Positions 34,893-47,198 of a DNA stretch of 64,000 bases are shown piece after piece. The DNA is from Parietaria judaica (taxonomy: Eukaryota > Streptophyta > Magnoliopsida > Rosales > Urticaceae). The stretch lies in contig OX940860.1 in the NCBI GenBank assembly GCA_954871525.1, positions 23,282,001 through 23,346,000 on the forward strand, in the 5' to 3' direction. Position numbers and translations under genes: made by a program. Under the pieces are notes generated by a model. It was not told the origin of the DNA and made no database searches. It saw only the letters and a program-made list of their open reading frames with translations. Within the stretch, counting starts at the first letter, position 1. Each line of letters opens with the position of its first letter.

Positions 34893-35538
34893 CACTGTCT
34901 TAGTGCGTATACATACACATTATTGCTGGTTAGCTCAAAGATACTATATTCACATGGCATCATCGGATGAGATGTCTATATTGTGTTTGTTTCAACAAAT
35001 TTATCCAAAGAAAACTCCATGCATGCATGCAACTGGAATTGAGAGAGAGAGAGAGTTACAAGCTTTCTTTTTGGATTCAAATAAAAAAAATAAGAAACTC
35101 AACTCTTGAATAGGTCTATTAAATTAGTGGTTAACATTATTAGTCTACCAATTATATATATTAATAAGTTGTGCTAATCATATATTAATGAATTCCTAAG
35201 TTTAGCGTGCAAGCCATTTTTTTCTCTATGTATTACTCTATTGATTTAGCTCGGGTTTTCAGGAACAAACTCAATATTTTAATTTGATCGCCGTTACTTT
35301 TATTTTTTATTTTGAGAAAATCCTAATTTGTTAATGTTAATTAAATAGTTAGCTACGTTTGTTAGTATTATATATTGAGTTTACTTTCCATATTAGTTTA
35401 AATAAACCATACATTGGTTACAACTAAGCACGGCTCTACTAGTTAATTATAGAAAATTGCAAATTGTTAACTCAAAATAAGTATATAGTTATTACATGTC
35501 CATAATATGTGTGTGTATATAATTATATAGGGACCCAT

Positions 35539-35585
<47 letters not shown>

Positions 35586-35691
35586 AGAAGTCATTTATGA
35601 GAAAATAGTTACAGTTATGACCTTTTTTGCTGGCCTTATTTAAGTTGATGTATCATCAGCATAATTAATTACCAGACCGTACAAGTCATAC

Positions 35692-35741
<50 letters not shown>

Positions 35742-36600
35742 ATTATACACAGTACGCTGATATATTTAGCAATATGAATTGATCATTGTGCCCATAAATC
35801 ATCTAATTATCATATGAAAATGAAATGAATAAATTACTCTCCATTTATAAAATCTACCTGGATCTGAATATATTTATCCACGGAAAACTTCTATACTATC
35901 ATGCCCGCAATTTTTTTTTTGTTAACTCCGTCATTCGACGCTCGAATTTGCTCGATTAAATCTCAATTCAATGATAAGCGAAGATATACACTTCATAGAA
36001 ATAGTTTATGCGGAATTAAGCTTGAAAATTGATTGAAAAATAGCGCGGGAAGTTTACGTGAGAAAAAATAGAGTAGATAAATTAATAGATTATACCTTTC
36101 TTGTGAAAGGGAATTTCAATCTGAGTTTTTGTTTTCAAATGTTTGATTTATGAGTATATTTTAGGTTCTTAATTATACATATACAATTATATATAGAATA
36201 CATAGATCAAGTTTCTGTAAACCCAATAGCTGTGTTAATTATGAATAAATACTCCAAATAGGAGGTGGAGACTTATACATAAAAAAATATTGTATTTGAG
36301 TATCAATACAAATACCAATTATATATCTAAGAATTTTATAAGTATTTACTCTAATTTAAAATGTGCATAAACAATACTATAATATAAAATTTGCTCTGAT
36401 TGTCGGTGTAGAACTTTCCATGCGAGATTCTCTGAAGCGCATATCTTTATATGCAGTGTCTCACACGTGCAAGGTCGCATATGCAGGTATATAAAAGAAT
36501 TAAAATTTAGTAAAGAGGTTGCAGAACAAAGAAAATGAAACTTCATCGTCTATCTCCGTTAAAACAAAATATGATTGACCCACACTTAAAAACACTCGTG
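32752..36600. other. AT-rich intergenic DNA with several microsatellites
   Basis: The first 200 bp are probably the 3' UTR of the phosphatase gene. Simple repeats: (TA)n at 33657-33692, (GT)n(AT)n near 34859-34892, (TA)n at 35539-35584 and (TA)n(TG)n near 35696-35741. A patch at 34010-34180 with GGGCGGACACGGCAC looks like a transposon remnant. No gene is supported. Confidence 0.5.
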
Positions 36601-36608
36601 AATGTATT

Positions 36609-37183
36609 TAGGGGCGGAGCGAGAACTCTAATTAAGAGGGGGCGAAAATTAATAGACCATAAATTTTAAAATAAAATGAGAAATTAAAACTATTATTATA
36701 CATTGCATTATAATTATTTGTATGAACTTTCGGTTTATGAAAATAATTCACTAAGATCTCTATATGATTAGAATTCTACATGTTATGTTCTCAAAATATT
36801 AATATAATTTTTCTTTCCAATATTTAAAACTTTGCACGTCTTAAATTATTGATTGGTGGTTTTTACTCTCTAGTTTTGTAAGTTATAATCATTTTAATAT
36901 ACCTATGAAAAAAAGTAAAGTACAAAAGGCTAAAAAAAAAATTGTAATCGTAAAATTGTTGCTAAAAAAAATTAAAAAATATGCTGGGATTGAGAATTGA
37001 ACCCATGGCTATAACTTGGACGAGTAACTTTAAGACTAACAAGATTCCACTACAGTGTAATGACATTTTGTTTACAAATGCTATGTTTATTATTTATATA
37101 TAAACTTATACTAATATGAATAAATTAAAATCAAAATAACGAGTTCGGACCAAAGTGGGGGCGGCCACCCCCGCTCCGCCCTG
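36609..37183. mobile_element. Tip100-type non-autonomous hAT element (575 bp)
   Basis: Ends TAGGGGCGGAGCGAG and, on the other strand, CAGGGCGGAGCGGGG. Flanks AATGTATT (36601-36608) and AATATATT (37184-37191) match at 7 of 8 positions, fitting an aged hAT target duplication. There is no transposase. Confidence 0.85.
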
Positions 37184-37191
37184 AATATATT

Positions 37192-38240
37192 ACCACTAGT
37201 ACGAAATACAAATTAAAACACACTTAAAAATCATCGTTTAAGAGTTTAGGACACACAAAATTTCTATGGTCCAAGCCTCTATCGTATGAATTTCAAACGA
37301 CGAAAATTTTTCTGTCGTTGGGAAAATATTCAAACGACAAAAAAAAAACAGTTGTTGGACAAGATATTGTTGCAGCTAGAATGAAACTCGCCGAAACGAA
37401 TTTTCTTCAAACGATGGTTTTTTCTGTTGTTGAATTTCTAAACTTGTGTTTAACAAAAATCGCCGTCCATAAAGTTCAAATATTAAAATTTGAATAAAAA
37501 ACCGCATACACATTACAAATCAACCTAACTCATCCATAAGATCAAGCACACAATATTTTCGAGCACATATGCTTACTCAAGAACACCACGTGAACAACTT
37601 AAAGAACATTAAAATGAAATGGACATAAAAAATATTGTACAAACATCAAGAGCACATGGCAACACTCCATCGACCATCGCCGACCAGCCATTGCCGTCGA
37701 CCCTTCGTAAACCACCCCATCTCCCTCGGCCGACGCTTTGCCATCGACCCTTCGCTCCTTCGTTTGAGACCTTTCACCGTAACCATCACCCTTTCTTCGT
37801 AGTCTATTGTCTGGCAAGGGGAAGCTTTGGATAAACGATGATGGACGGGATTTTGGACTCAATTTTTATCCTTAATTATTTCAAGGATAACAAATTGACT
37901 ATTTTCAATTTCTCAGTCTTATTGACTTATATTGATATATTATCAATAATAAAAATGTCAGTCCCTTATTATGTTAGCTTGTAACATGTTCGATAATATG
38001 TATATGATAGGATTTTGTTATTCTTAATTAACATATAATCATGATGTTTATCTTTTATAATTTAAATAAAAGAAAAGGTTGAATTATATACCAAATAGTT
38101 ATTTGAAAGCAATGGCAAATATTTAACACTCTAACTTAGGGAAACAACATACAGTTTGAGTGAACTACTAATCATGCCCAATTAAACCCACAATTTTAAC
38201 CTATCATTTCATTAGAATTTTTTTATTAAAACATATATAT
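37192..38240. other. Intergenic DNA with CACTA-like subterminal repeats
   Basis: Begins near CACTAG (37194). Between about 37295 and 37430 it has three variants of a motif of the form CAAACGAC-(A/T-rich)-TCTGTCGTTG, some inverted, resembling subterminal repeats of CACTA elements. No opposite end or transposase is seen. A more GC-rich patch at 37660-37800 has no recognisable product. Confidence 0.3.
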
Positions 38241-39237
38241 ATTTGGCAAAAGTACCATGAAACTTCAATAAGTATGCCCCAATAGGTATGTTTGAACGGA
38301 ATTATTCCCGGTTTTAATAAATTTCAAAATTATGCCTCAAAAACTGTTGCACCTGGTACATAAAACTGTCTAAGTAGAGTAAAAAACTGTCTAAAAAAAC
38401 TGTTGTAGGCTTGTAGCTGAAGGAGAAAACTGTCTAAGTGGAGTAAAAAACTGTCCACAGTCACACAATATTTTCATAACTCGTGTTTCATATATGAATA
38501 GCTAAAACTTGTGATGTATTTACTAAAACTTTAATTTAGTTAAACTTTATCACAAAACTTCTTTAAAATATATTATGAAATTTATCTCTTATTTATTTAG
38601 AGCTTAAAAATTTTACTTTATTTTAATATGGACTCTATTTTATATATTTGTCATTATATAATTGATTGTTTTACATATTTGTCTCTTCTAAAACTTTAAC
38701 GAGTATTACAATAATTAATAAGAAGAGCTTTATGAATAAAAATACAGAAAGAAGCATACAAGAGTAAAAAATATCATATAAATTTTATAAAATTAGAGTA
38801 GATAAATAAAAAACTAAAGTACAGTTTTTTTTAGACAGTTTTTTACTACACTTAGATAGTTTTCTCCTTCAGCTACAACAATTTTTTTTAGATAATTTTT
38901 TACTTCTTTTAGACAGTTTTATGCACCACGTGCAACAATTTTTTTTTAACCCTTTTGGGCAACTTTTATTTATGAAGTTTATTTAATTTTGAAAATATTT
39001 TAGTGACTGGACAGTTTTGTACTCTACTTAGACAATTTTCTCCTTCAGCTACAACAGTTTTTTACTCCACTTAGACAGTATTCTTCTTCAACTACAACAG
39101 TTTTTTTAGACTGTTTTTTACTCCACTTAGACAGTTTTATGCACTAGGTGCAACAATTTTTTGACGCATAATTTTGAAATTTATTAAAACCGGGAATAAT
39201 TTCGTTCAAACATACTTATTGAAGTTTCCCTTCCAAA
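38241..39237. mobile_element. Foldback Mutator-type element with repeated arms
   Basis: The two ends are long inverted copies (about 220 bp each): left GAAACTTCAATAAGTATG (38259 on) and, read on the other strand, right GAAACTTCAATAAGTATG (39228 back). Inside each arm, the words AACTGTCTAAGTGGAGTAAA and GTTGTAGCTGAAGGAGAAAA recur several times in tandem. The centre is AT-rich and non-coding. I could not define a target duplication. Confidence 0.75.
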
Positions 39238-40356
39238 TTTTATTTCATCGTTATTATACTTTAAGAATTAATAAGTTACTAACAAATTATAAAGCATGAT
39301 TTTCTTTTTAACATTAAAAATAGAATAGCTTCAACATTATATTTACTTTTTCTTTGGGAACGACATTCCTGTATTCATGTCATGTACTTAAATATTTTTT
39401 TTATTTAATTTTATATTGTCTCCGACCCGTTAAGATAAAAATGACACTCGTCTCATTTATTAATCGTGTAAATCATATATGGATTTTTTAACCCAGTTAA
39501 CTGATCTTGATTAGTTAATTTATTATTTATTAATTTTAAACTAATTAATAATATATGTATTTATCAAGGGAAGACAGTAATTCATTAACTAAAGAACTTT
39601 AGTTCATGATATAATAACCGGTATTAGAACACATAATAAAATACATAAAATGTATGAAAATAATATATTTTCATAATTGTGTCTAACTAAATCTCATCTT
39701 GCTAAGGTGTTAACTCGATCGTTATTTATTCATGTTAATCGGATTCGACACAGTTTGATCCAAATCCAACTAAGATCGATCCAAACTAATTCACATCGTG
39801 TAGTAACTGTAGAGTTTTCGTAACATTTTGAGTTAACTGATTGCAAAAACATAAAACCAAAAATCAAAACCAATCGAACTCAGTAATCAAATATACTTTA
39901 TGTAGCCTGTTTGTGCAAATTTCTTCATCTTCATGCGTTTTGGAGTTCCGATTGAGTTGATCAACTGCTTAGAGATTCAATCAAAGACTTTGAGTTAAGG
40001 AATGTTATTTATATATTGTATAGGATATAATTATCTTAAATAATAAACATTTTGGCAAATAAATAATATCAGGATATTATTATTAATATTATTTGCATAA
40101 TAACATCAATGCCAACAATACCATCTCGTGTCCTAACACCATTATGTATTGAAATTTTATAAAGGTTGTCTTGTAAATTGTAACTACGAGCATGTATGAT
40201 TGATTAATTAGCACTTTAATTATTCGTTGAATACAGTTATATTTTATTTAAGTCATGCATGTTCTATTTATCTACTAATCGCTCCTTTCCCTTTTTTGCT
40301 TTGTTGCTCGGCTCCACAAGCTTTCCTATGTTTTGAAAAGGTTGTATATATATATA
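39238..40356. other. AT-rich intergenic DNA, no gene seen
   Basis: No coding region or bounded transposon is visible. The right end is a short (TA)n run that borders the MULE. Confidence 0.4.
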
Positions 40357-40510
40357 GGGAAACTTCAATTTGTGTGCTCGGTTGAACATGTATTTTCGGA
40401 AAAGTACCTCATTTTGTTAAATTACAAATATATGCCCCAAATCAGATTTTGCCTAACCTGAGTTAACTTAACCCAACCAAAAAAAAAAGAAAAAAATAAA
40501 TCAATTTCGA
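40357..40510 (+). repeat. Left terminal inverted repeat of the MULE
   Basis: Starts GGGAAACTTCAATTTGTGTG and runs through TTAACTTAACCCAACC into an A-rich tract. It matches the reverse complement of 47777-47930 with few differences. Weaker similarity continues to the CTCCCTCGCGAAGAA block near 40550. Confidence 0.92.
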
Positions 40511-40570
40511 TTTATTATGTTAATCGGAAATCGAAGAAGGCTCCCTCGCGAAGAACCACAACGGCCACGA

Positions 40571-40670
40571 CTCCTTCCCCTCAGCCTCTCTCTCGCTCTC
40601 AGTCGCCCTCAGCCACCATCTCGAAGAGTCCTTCCCCTCAGCCTCTCTCTCGCTCTCAGTCGCCCTCAGT
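40571..40670. repeat. 57-bp-spaced duplication in the leader of the MULE gene
   Basis: The block TCCTTCCCCTCAGCCTCTCT, continuing through CGCTCTCAGTCGCCCTCAG, occurs at 40572 and again at 40629. It is CT-rich and lies in the probable 5' UTR. Confidence 0.85.
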
Positions 40671-40979
40671 CGGGAGGAGGAAGAAGGCTTCGATTTAGGG
40701 TTCGAAGCTCCGACCCCCGGTGACCTCCCTGCCTTCAACGGCTCCGACCTCCACGCTGCCATCTTCTCACTTTAAGGTTCAATCTTCACCGATTTTTCTT
40801 ACTCGGTAGTTACTAGGAGAGAGGTTTTGGGCAGTTCGATTAGGGCTTGAGGTTTGAGGTTGTGTTTCGGATTACAGGTTTAGGTTTTGGGCATTTTGGA
40901 TGTTGGGATTTGCGCACACAATATGTTTGATGATATTCCTCAATTAGGGCTTGATTAGAGATGAAATTTTGTTGCAGGG

Positions 40980-42687
40980 ATGGCATACATTTGTCCGGAA
41001 AAATTCTGGAGATCAGCCCAAGTGTGGTGCCCGTCTTCAAAAAGAACGGTGGAAATTGTCGACGCCTTGGTGGCAAATGATGCTATGAACCATGACGTTG
41101 AACGGCGTTTCAGTTACTTGTTCCACACGTTTGACCCCCCGGCCCCTGGTGGTTTGATCCATCAAATCATGCTACGCCGAGTTCCGAGCTATGGAGCCTC
41201 GGAAGAGCTATGGTTTAATTTTGGTGGCGTGATAAGAAAGTTCGGAATCCGTGAGTTTTGTTCCATAACCGGTCTTGCCTACGAAACGGAGTTTAGAGCC
41301 GAACCTAGGATACCGGTAAAAGGTGTGTCTAACCTTGAAAATAGGACGTGGAACCAATTGTTTTCAGATTTTTTGACGGAAGACCTTGCCCCCTCTCTTA
41401 GATTCCTGCTCGGATTGTTTCTACTGATGGAGGGGGTGTTACTTGGCGTGGATGGCCAAAGAACTTACCCGCCAACAGCGTATATTATTCGCCATCTAGA
41501 GGATTATTCGGCCAAACCTTGGGGTAACATCGGGTGGATCCAACTTTTGTCTTTTGTTCGGAACTTCGACTGGAGCAAGAAAGTAAAGAAAATGCAAAAA
41601 TTGGGCAATACCGTATATCCGAATTACACTTTCCACGCATATCACCGTCCACTATTGCATTGGGCGCTCAGTATATTTCCGGATATCAACAATTTCAAGA
41701 CGGCGAAATCATTCTTCAAGTCTCGCAATGTACGTTGATTTGTTCCCATTTTCTTGGTTGTTTATTTTGATACGTTTTTAATTGCTAACTTTTTTCATAA
41801 ATTATTTTGTTTGTAGATCCAAGTACTTGAGTTTACGGTCAAGGATGTTGAGAAGGACAACTACGAAGAAGGAGAGAACCCACAGGAAGCAGACGGTCCG
41901 AAACAACCTGAGCACCACGAAGGTCCCGTTCCCAATTTGAAGGACCAGCTCGATGAACAAGCAAAGAAGATCGACGAACAAGCCAAGAAGATCGATGAAC
42001 AAGCAAAGAAAATCGTAGAAATGGTACAATTTGAACAATTTTTATACAGTTTTTAATCAGTTTTTAAACGGTTTTTATAAACAGACTTTACATTGTTACG
42101 TGCAGGAAAACATTCTACTTGAGGTTCGTGAGACTGTTCGATCGTTGCTTTCTGGCCAAGTGAAGACTGAAAAACCACAACAAACTTGCATCAATTTGGG
42201 CAGCCCGATTGGTGTGACCCGGAAGAGGGATTCCAGTGAATGTGCAGTTCCCGAAGAAGATCTGCCATCCCGGAAAAAGGCCACTCCACTTGCAAAGAGC
42301 TTGGAACCATTGTTTGCGGCGATGGATGACGTATTGCCTACCCAAATACCGGGTTTTGACCTCGGTATCCATTCCATTTTCCCGGCCAAGAGGGAGAGAA
42401 AGCCGAGTAAAATGTTGGAGGGTTACACAAACCCCGATACGGAGGAGCTGAAACAGCGCACAACGGTCGGTGTGGCAGTACCGAAAGGCGCAAAGGGGAA
42501 GGCAAAGGCGAAGAAGGATGGACGGGTTGAAATTGACAAAGCGGATCCGCGTTGGTGCAATTTTGACAAATGGATGAAGGCTAGGCCGAACAAGAATAAT
42601 AAGGAAGTGATGCTACTTACAAACATCCGAGTTGGCCGGAAATGGTTTCAAGAGTTTGTAGCGGCGATTGCGGCGTTTTCGCCATAA
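40980..42687 (+). CDS. DUF1985-containing protein of the MULE (three exons visible, Ulp1 domain disrupted)
   Basis: Exons 40980-41729, 41817-42023 and 42106-42687 give 512 residues with matching phases. The start ATG follows an acceptor-like TTGCAG, so an upstream non-coding exon is likely. The DUF1985 region lies in exon 1 (FGIREFCSITGLAYETEF at about residues 85-105). Exon 2 encodes three tandem copies of DEQAKKI from a 21-bp repeat, probably a short coiled coil. Exon 3 is basic and ends with the start of a Ulp1-type domain (GRKWFQEF), then leaves frame and stops. In related MULE genes a C48 SUMO-type protease follows here. The role in transposition is unknown. Confidence 0.8.
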
Positions 42688-42809
42688 AGTATGTACAACA
42701 AGCCATGCGTGGATGCTTCATGGACGAAATAACTTCTGACGATATGGTCAAGTTTCGACAAGAACTTGCGTCACGGATTTTTGAAAGCGCGAAAGCTAGT
42801 GAAGATTGA
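42660..42809 (+). pseudogene. Out-of-frame C-terminus of the Ulp1 (C48) protease
   Basis: In another frame than the preceding exon, 42663-42809 reads SGDCGVFAIKY, then about 35 residues, then a TGA stop. The DCGVF box contains the catalytic Cys of Ulp1-type proteases. The central part of the domain, which should hold the catalytic His and Asp, is missing between GRKWFQEF and this box. The protease is therefore internally deleted as well as out of frame. Confidence 0.75.
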
Positions 42810-42867
42810 TAACCGGCTAGGACCATTTACCATTTTTGGGGTAGTTTCGGTAATGGTCAGTGAAAAA

Positions 42868-45800
42868 CAGTGTTTATGTAGTATTTATGTTGATTTATTT
42901 TATTTTGGGCTAAACAGAAACTGTTTATGTATAGGCAGAAAGTATTTATGTTAAGGCAAAAACTATTTATGTTGATTTATTTTATTTTGGGCCAAACAAA
43001 AACTGTTTATGTTTAGACAAAAAGTATTTATGTGTTCGACAAAAACTATTTATGTATAGGCAAAAAGTATTTATGTATAGGCAAAAACTATTTATGTTGA
43101 TTTATTTTATTTGGGCTAAACAGAAACTGTTTATGTATAGGCAAAAAGTATTTATGTATAGGCAAAAACTATTTATGTTGATTTATTTTATTTGGGCTAA
43201 ACAGAAACTGTTTATGTATAGGCAAAAAGTATTTATGTATAGGCAAAAACTATTTATGTTGATTTATTTTATTTTGGGCCAAACTGTTTATGTTTAGGCA
43301 AAAAGTATTTATGTGTTCGACAAAAACTATTTATGTATAGGCAAAAAGTATTTATGTATAGGCAAAAACTATTTATGTTGATTTATTTTATTTGGGGCCA
43401 AACAAAAACTGTTTATGTTTAGGCAAAAAGTATTTATGTGTTCGACAAAAACTATTTATGTATAGGCAAAAAGTATTTATGTATAGGCAAAAACTATTTA
43501 TGTTGATTTATTTTATTTGGGCTAAACAGAAACTGTTTATGTATAGACAAAAAGTATTTATGTATAGGCAAAAACTATTTATGTTGATTTATTTTATTTG
43601 GGCTAAACAGAAACTGTTTATGTATAGGCAAAAAGTATTTATGTATAGGCAAAAACTATTTATGTTGATTTATTTTATTTTGGGCCAAACAAAAACTGTT
43701 TATGTTTAGGCAAAAAGTATTTATGTGTTCGACAAAAACTATTTATGTATAGGCAAAAAGTATTTATGTATAGGCAAAAACTATTTATGTTGATTTATTT
43801 TATTTGGGCTAAACAGAAACTGTTTATGTATAGGCAAAAAGTATTTATGTATAGGCAAAAACTATTTATGTTGATTTATTTTATTTGGGCTAAACAGAAA
43901 CTGTTTATGTATAGGCAAAAAGTATTTATGTATAGGCAAAAACTATTTATGTTGATTTATTTTATTTTGGGCCAAACAAAAACTGTTTATGTTTAGGCAA
44001 AAAGTATTTATGTGTTCGACAAAAACTATTTATGTATAGGCAAAAAGTATTTATGTATAGGCAAAAACTATTTATGTTGATTTAATTTATATGGGCTAAA
44101 CAGAAACTGTTTATGTATAGGCAAAAAGTATTTATGTATAGGCAAAAACTATTTATGTTGATTTATTTTATTTTGGGCCAAACAAAAACTGTTTATGTTT
44201 AGGCAAAAAGTATTGTGTTCGACAAAAACTATTTATGTATAGGCAAAAAGTATTTATGTATAGGCAAAAACTATTTATGTTGATTTATTTTATTTTGGGG
44301 TAAACAGAAACTGTTTATGTATAGGCAAAAATTATTTATGGTTGATTTATTTTATTTTGGGCTAAACAGAAACTGTTTATGTATAGGCAGAAAGTATTTA
44401 TGTTAAGGCAAAAACTATTTATGTTGATTTATTTTATTTTGGGCCAAACAAAAACTGTTTATGTTTAGACAAAAAGTATTTATGTGTTCGACAAAAACTA
44501 TTTATGTATAGGCAAAAAGTATTTATGTATAGGCAAAAACTATTTATGTTGATTTATTTTATTTTGGGGTAAACAGAAACTGTTTATGTATAGGCAAAAA
44601 GTATTTATGTATAAGCAAAAACTGTTTATGTAGATTTATTTTATTTTGGGCCAAACAAAAACTGTTTATGTTTAGACAAAAAGTATTTATGTGTTAAACA
44701 AAAACTATTTACGTATAGGCAAAAAGTATTTATGTATAGGCAAAAACTATTTATGTTGATTTATTTTATTTTGGGCTAAACAGAAACTGTTTATGTATAG
44801 GCAGAAAGTATTTATGTTAAGGCAAAAACTATTTATGTTGATTTATTTTATTTTGGGCCAAACAAAAACTGTTTATGTTTAGGCAAAAAGTATTTATGTG
44901 TTCGACAAAAACTATTTATGTATAGGCAAAAAGTATTTATGTATAGGCAAAAACTATTTATGTTGATTTATTTTATTTGGGCTAAACAGAAACTGTTTAT
45001 GTATAGGCAAAAAGTATTTATGTATAGGCAAAAACTATTTATGTTGATTTATTTTATTTGGGCTAAACAGAAACTGTTTATGTATAGGCAAAAAGTATTT
45101 ATGTATAGGCAAAAACTATTTATGTTGATTTATTTTATTTTGGGCCAAACAAAAACTGTTTATGTTTAGGCAAAAAGTATTTATGTGTTCGACAAAAACT
45201 ATTTATGTATAGGCAAAAAGTATTTATGTATAGGCAAAAACTATTTATGTTGATTTATTTTATTTGGGCTAAACAGAAACTGTTTATGTATAGGCAAAAA
45301 GTATTTATGTATAGGCAAAAACTATTTATGTTGATTTATTTTATTTGGGCTAAACAGAAACTGTTTATGTATAGGCAAAAAGTATTTATGTATAGGCAAA
45401 AACTATTTATGTTGATTTATTTTATTTTGGGCCAAACAAAAACTGTTTATGTTTAGGCAAAAAGTATTTATGTGTTCGACAAAAACTATTTATGTATAGG
45501 CAAAAAGTATTTATGTATAGGCAAAAACTATTTATGTTGATTTAATTTATATGGGCTAAACAGAAACTGTTTATGTATAGGCAAAAAGTATTTATGTATA
45601 GGCAAAAACTATTTATGTTGATTTATTTTATTTTGGGCCAAACAAAAACTGTTTATGTTTAGGCAAAAAATATTTATGTGTTCGACAAAAACTATTTATG
45701 TATAGGCAAAAAGTATTTATGTATAGGCAAAAACTATTTATGTTGATTTATTTTATTTTGGGGTAAACAGAAACTGTTTATGTATAGGCAAAAATTATTT

Positions 45801-46511
45801 ATGGTTGATTTATTTTATTTTGGGCTAAACAGAAACTGTTTATGTATAGGCAGAAAGTATTTATGTTAAGGCAAAAACTATTTATGTTGATTTATTTTAT
45901 TTTGGGCCAAACAAAAACTGTTTATGTTTAGACAAAAAGTATTTATGTGTTCGACAAAAACTATTTATGTATAGGCAAAAAGTATTTATGTATAGGCAAA
46001 AACTATTTATGTTGATTTATTTTATTTTGGGGTAAACAGAAACTGTTTATGTATAGGCAAAAAGTATTTATGTATAAGCAAAAACTGTTTATGTAGATTT
46101 ATTTTATTTTGGGCCAAACAAAAACTGTTTATGTTTAGACAAAAAGTATTTATGTGTTAAACAAAAACTATTTACGTATAGGCAAAAAGTATTTATGTAT
46201 AGGCAAAAACTATTTATGTTGATTTATTTTATTTTGGGCTAAACAGAAACTGTTTATGTATAGGCAGAAAGTATTTATGTTAAGGCAAAAACTATTTATG
46301 TTGATTTATTTTATTTTGGGCCAAACAAAAACTGTTTATGTTTAGGCAAAAAGTATTTATGTGTTCGACAAAAACTATTTATGTATAGGCAAAAAGTATT
46401 TATGTATAGGCAAAAACTATTTATGTTGATTTATTTTATTTTGGGGTAAACAGAAACTGTTTATGTATAGGCAAAAAGTATTTATGTATAGGCAAAAACT
46501 ATTTATGTTGA
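42868..46511. repeat. 81-bp minisatellite array, 3.6 kb, with higher-order structure
   Basis: The basic unit is about 81 bp: two 21-bp blocks of the kind TTTATGTATAGGCAAAAA, then a 39-bp block ending TTGATTTATTTTATTTGGGC. A variant carries TTTATGTTTAGGC and ATGTGTTCGAC. Rare variants recur 1460-1463 bp apart: TTTAATTTATATGGGC at 44081 and 45541, ATTATTTATGGTTG at 44331 and 45794, TTTACGTATA at 44708 and 46171. Thus a block of about 1.46 kb is itself tandemly repeated. Because 81 is a multiple of 3, long open frames arise (27-residue period with MYRQK), but these are by-products. Confidence 0.95.
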
Positions 46512-46558
46512 TAACATTGTCGCAACTATTTAATACATAATAAATAAATTGTTTATTC

Positions 46559-47198
46559 CTACGTACGCGCATTGCATGTTGCACGGTTATGGCCCCGAGT
46601 ACCGCATTTCGAGCACTTTCTGTGTACAATGAGAGTTTCACCGAGTGAAAGGCGACGCTTCTTTTGCGGTCTTCCACCTTTCCCTTTCTTCGGACGCCCT
46701 GATTGTGGTTTTGCTTCTGGAAGTCCGACTTCAACGTCCTTCAGTTCTTCCGGAAGATCCCAGTTAACCTCATCACCTGCATGGTAAATCAAACATAAGA
46801 CTTTATGGTTGGATGAATTTTGGTAAATTAATTGCATCTAACCTGGAGGGTAAATCAAGCCTTCGTATGTGCGTTTGTACTTTTCCGTAAAGTAGTGTGG
46901 CGAGCAGTATTCATAGATTCCGTATTTACGAAACTCGCATGCCGCGGCTCCATGAACGCAAGGCATGACATTTTCTTGGAATTTTCCGCACTCGCATGTA
47001 CGAGAAGTAAGATTAACAATGAAACTTCCCTCGCTATCTACAACCTCGAATTCCATAGTACTAATGGGATTAACCTGTAACCGTGCACCCGCATGTTTGT
47101 TTTGTGCCAACACAGTTTCCCTTGTTTTCACCAAGGTCGTCCTTGTCTTTTCCGTTTTTCCCCGCTTCTCACCGCCGTATTGCAAGTAAATATTCATT
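46559..47198 (-). pseudogene. mudrA: C-terminal remnant of MURA transposase (SWIM finger and zinc knuckle)
   Basis: Two exons on the minus strand, about 47198-46843 and 46776-46559, joined in phase by a GT-AG intron. The first has a SWIM zinc finger, CECGKFQENVMPCVH. The second is basic (GRPKKGKGGRPQKKRR) and ends with a CCHC knuckle, CSKCGTRGHNRATC. Both are normal for the C-terminal third of plant MULE transposases. The N-terminal part and the catalytic DDE domain, expected between 47198 and the right end, are absent. The frame begins after an acceptor-like AATTGTAG. Confidence 0.88.

Noticed and set aside
37599..37862. Minus-strand open frame of 87 codons in a GC-richer patch
   Set aside because: Low-complexity, no splice or start context, and located within transposon-like sequence.
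43052..45456. Repeated open frames of 81-105 codons with MYRQK motifs, looking like a repetitive protein family
   Set aside because: They arise because the minisatellite unit is 81 bp, a multiple of three; the frames start and stop with array variants and have no gene structure.
42868..46511. Regular repeats that might suggest a CRISPR array
   Set aside because: There are no unique spacers, the repeats are AT-rich and variable, and the genome is a plant nuclear one.
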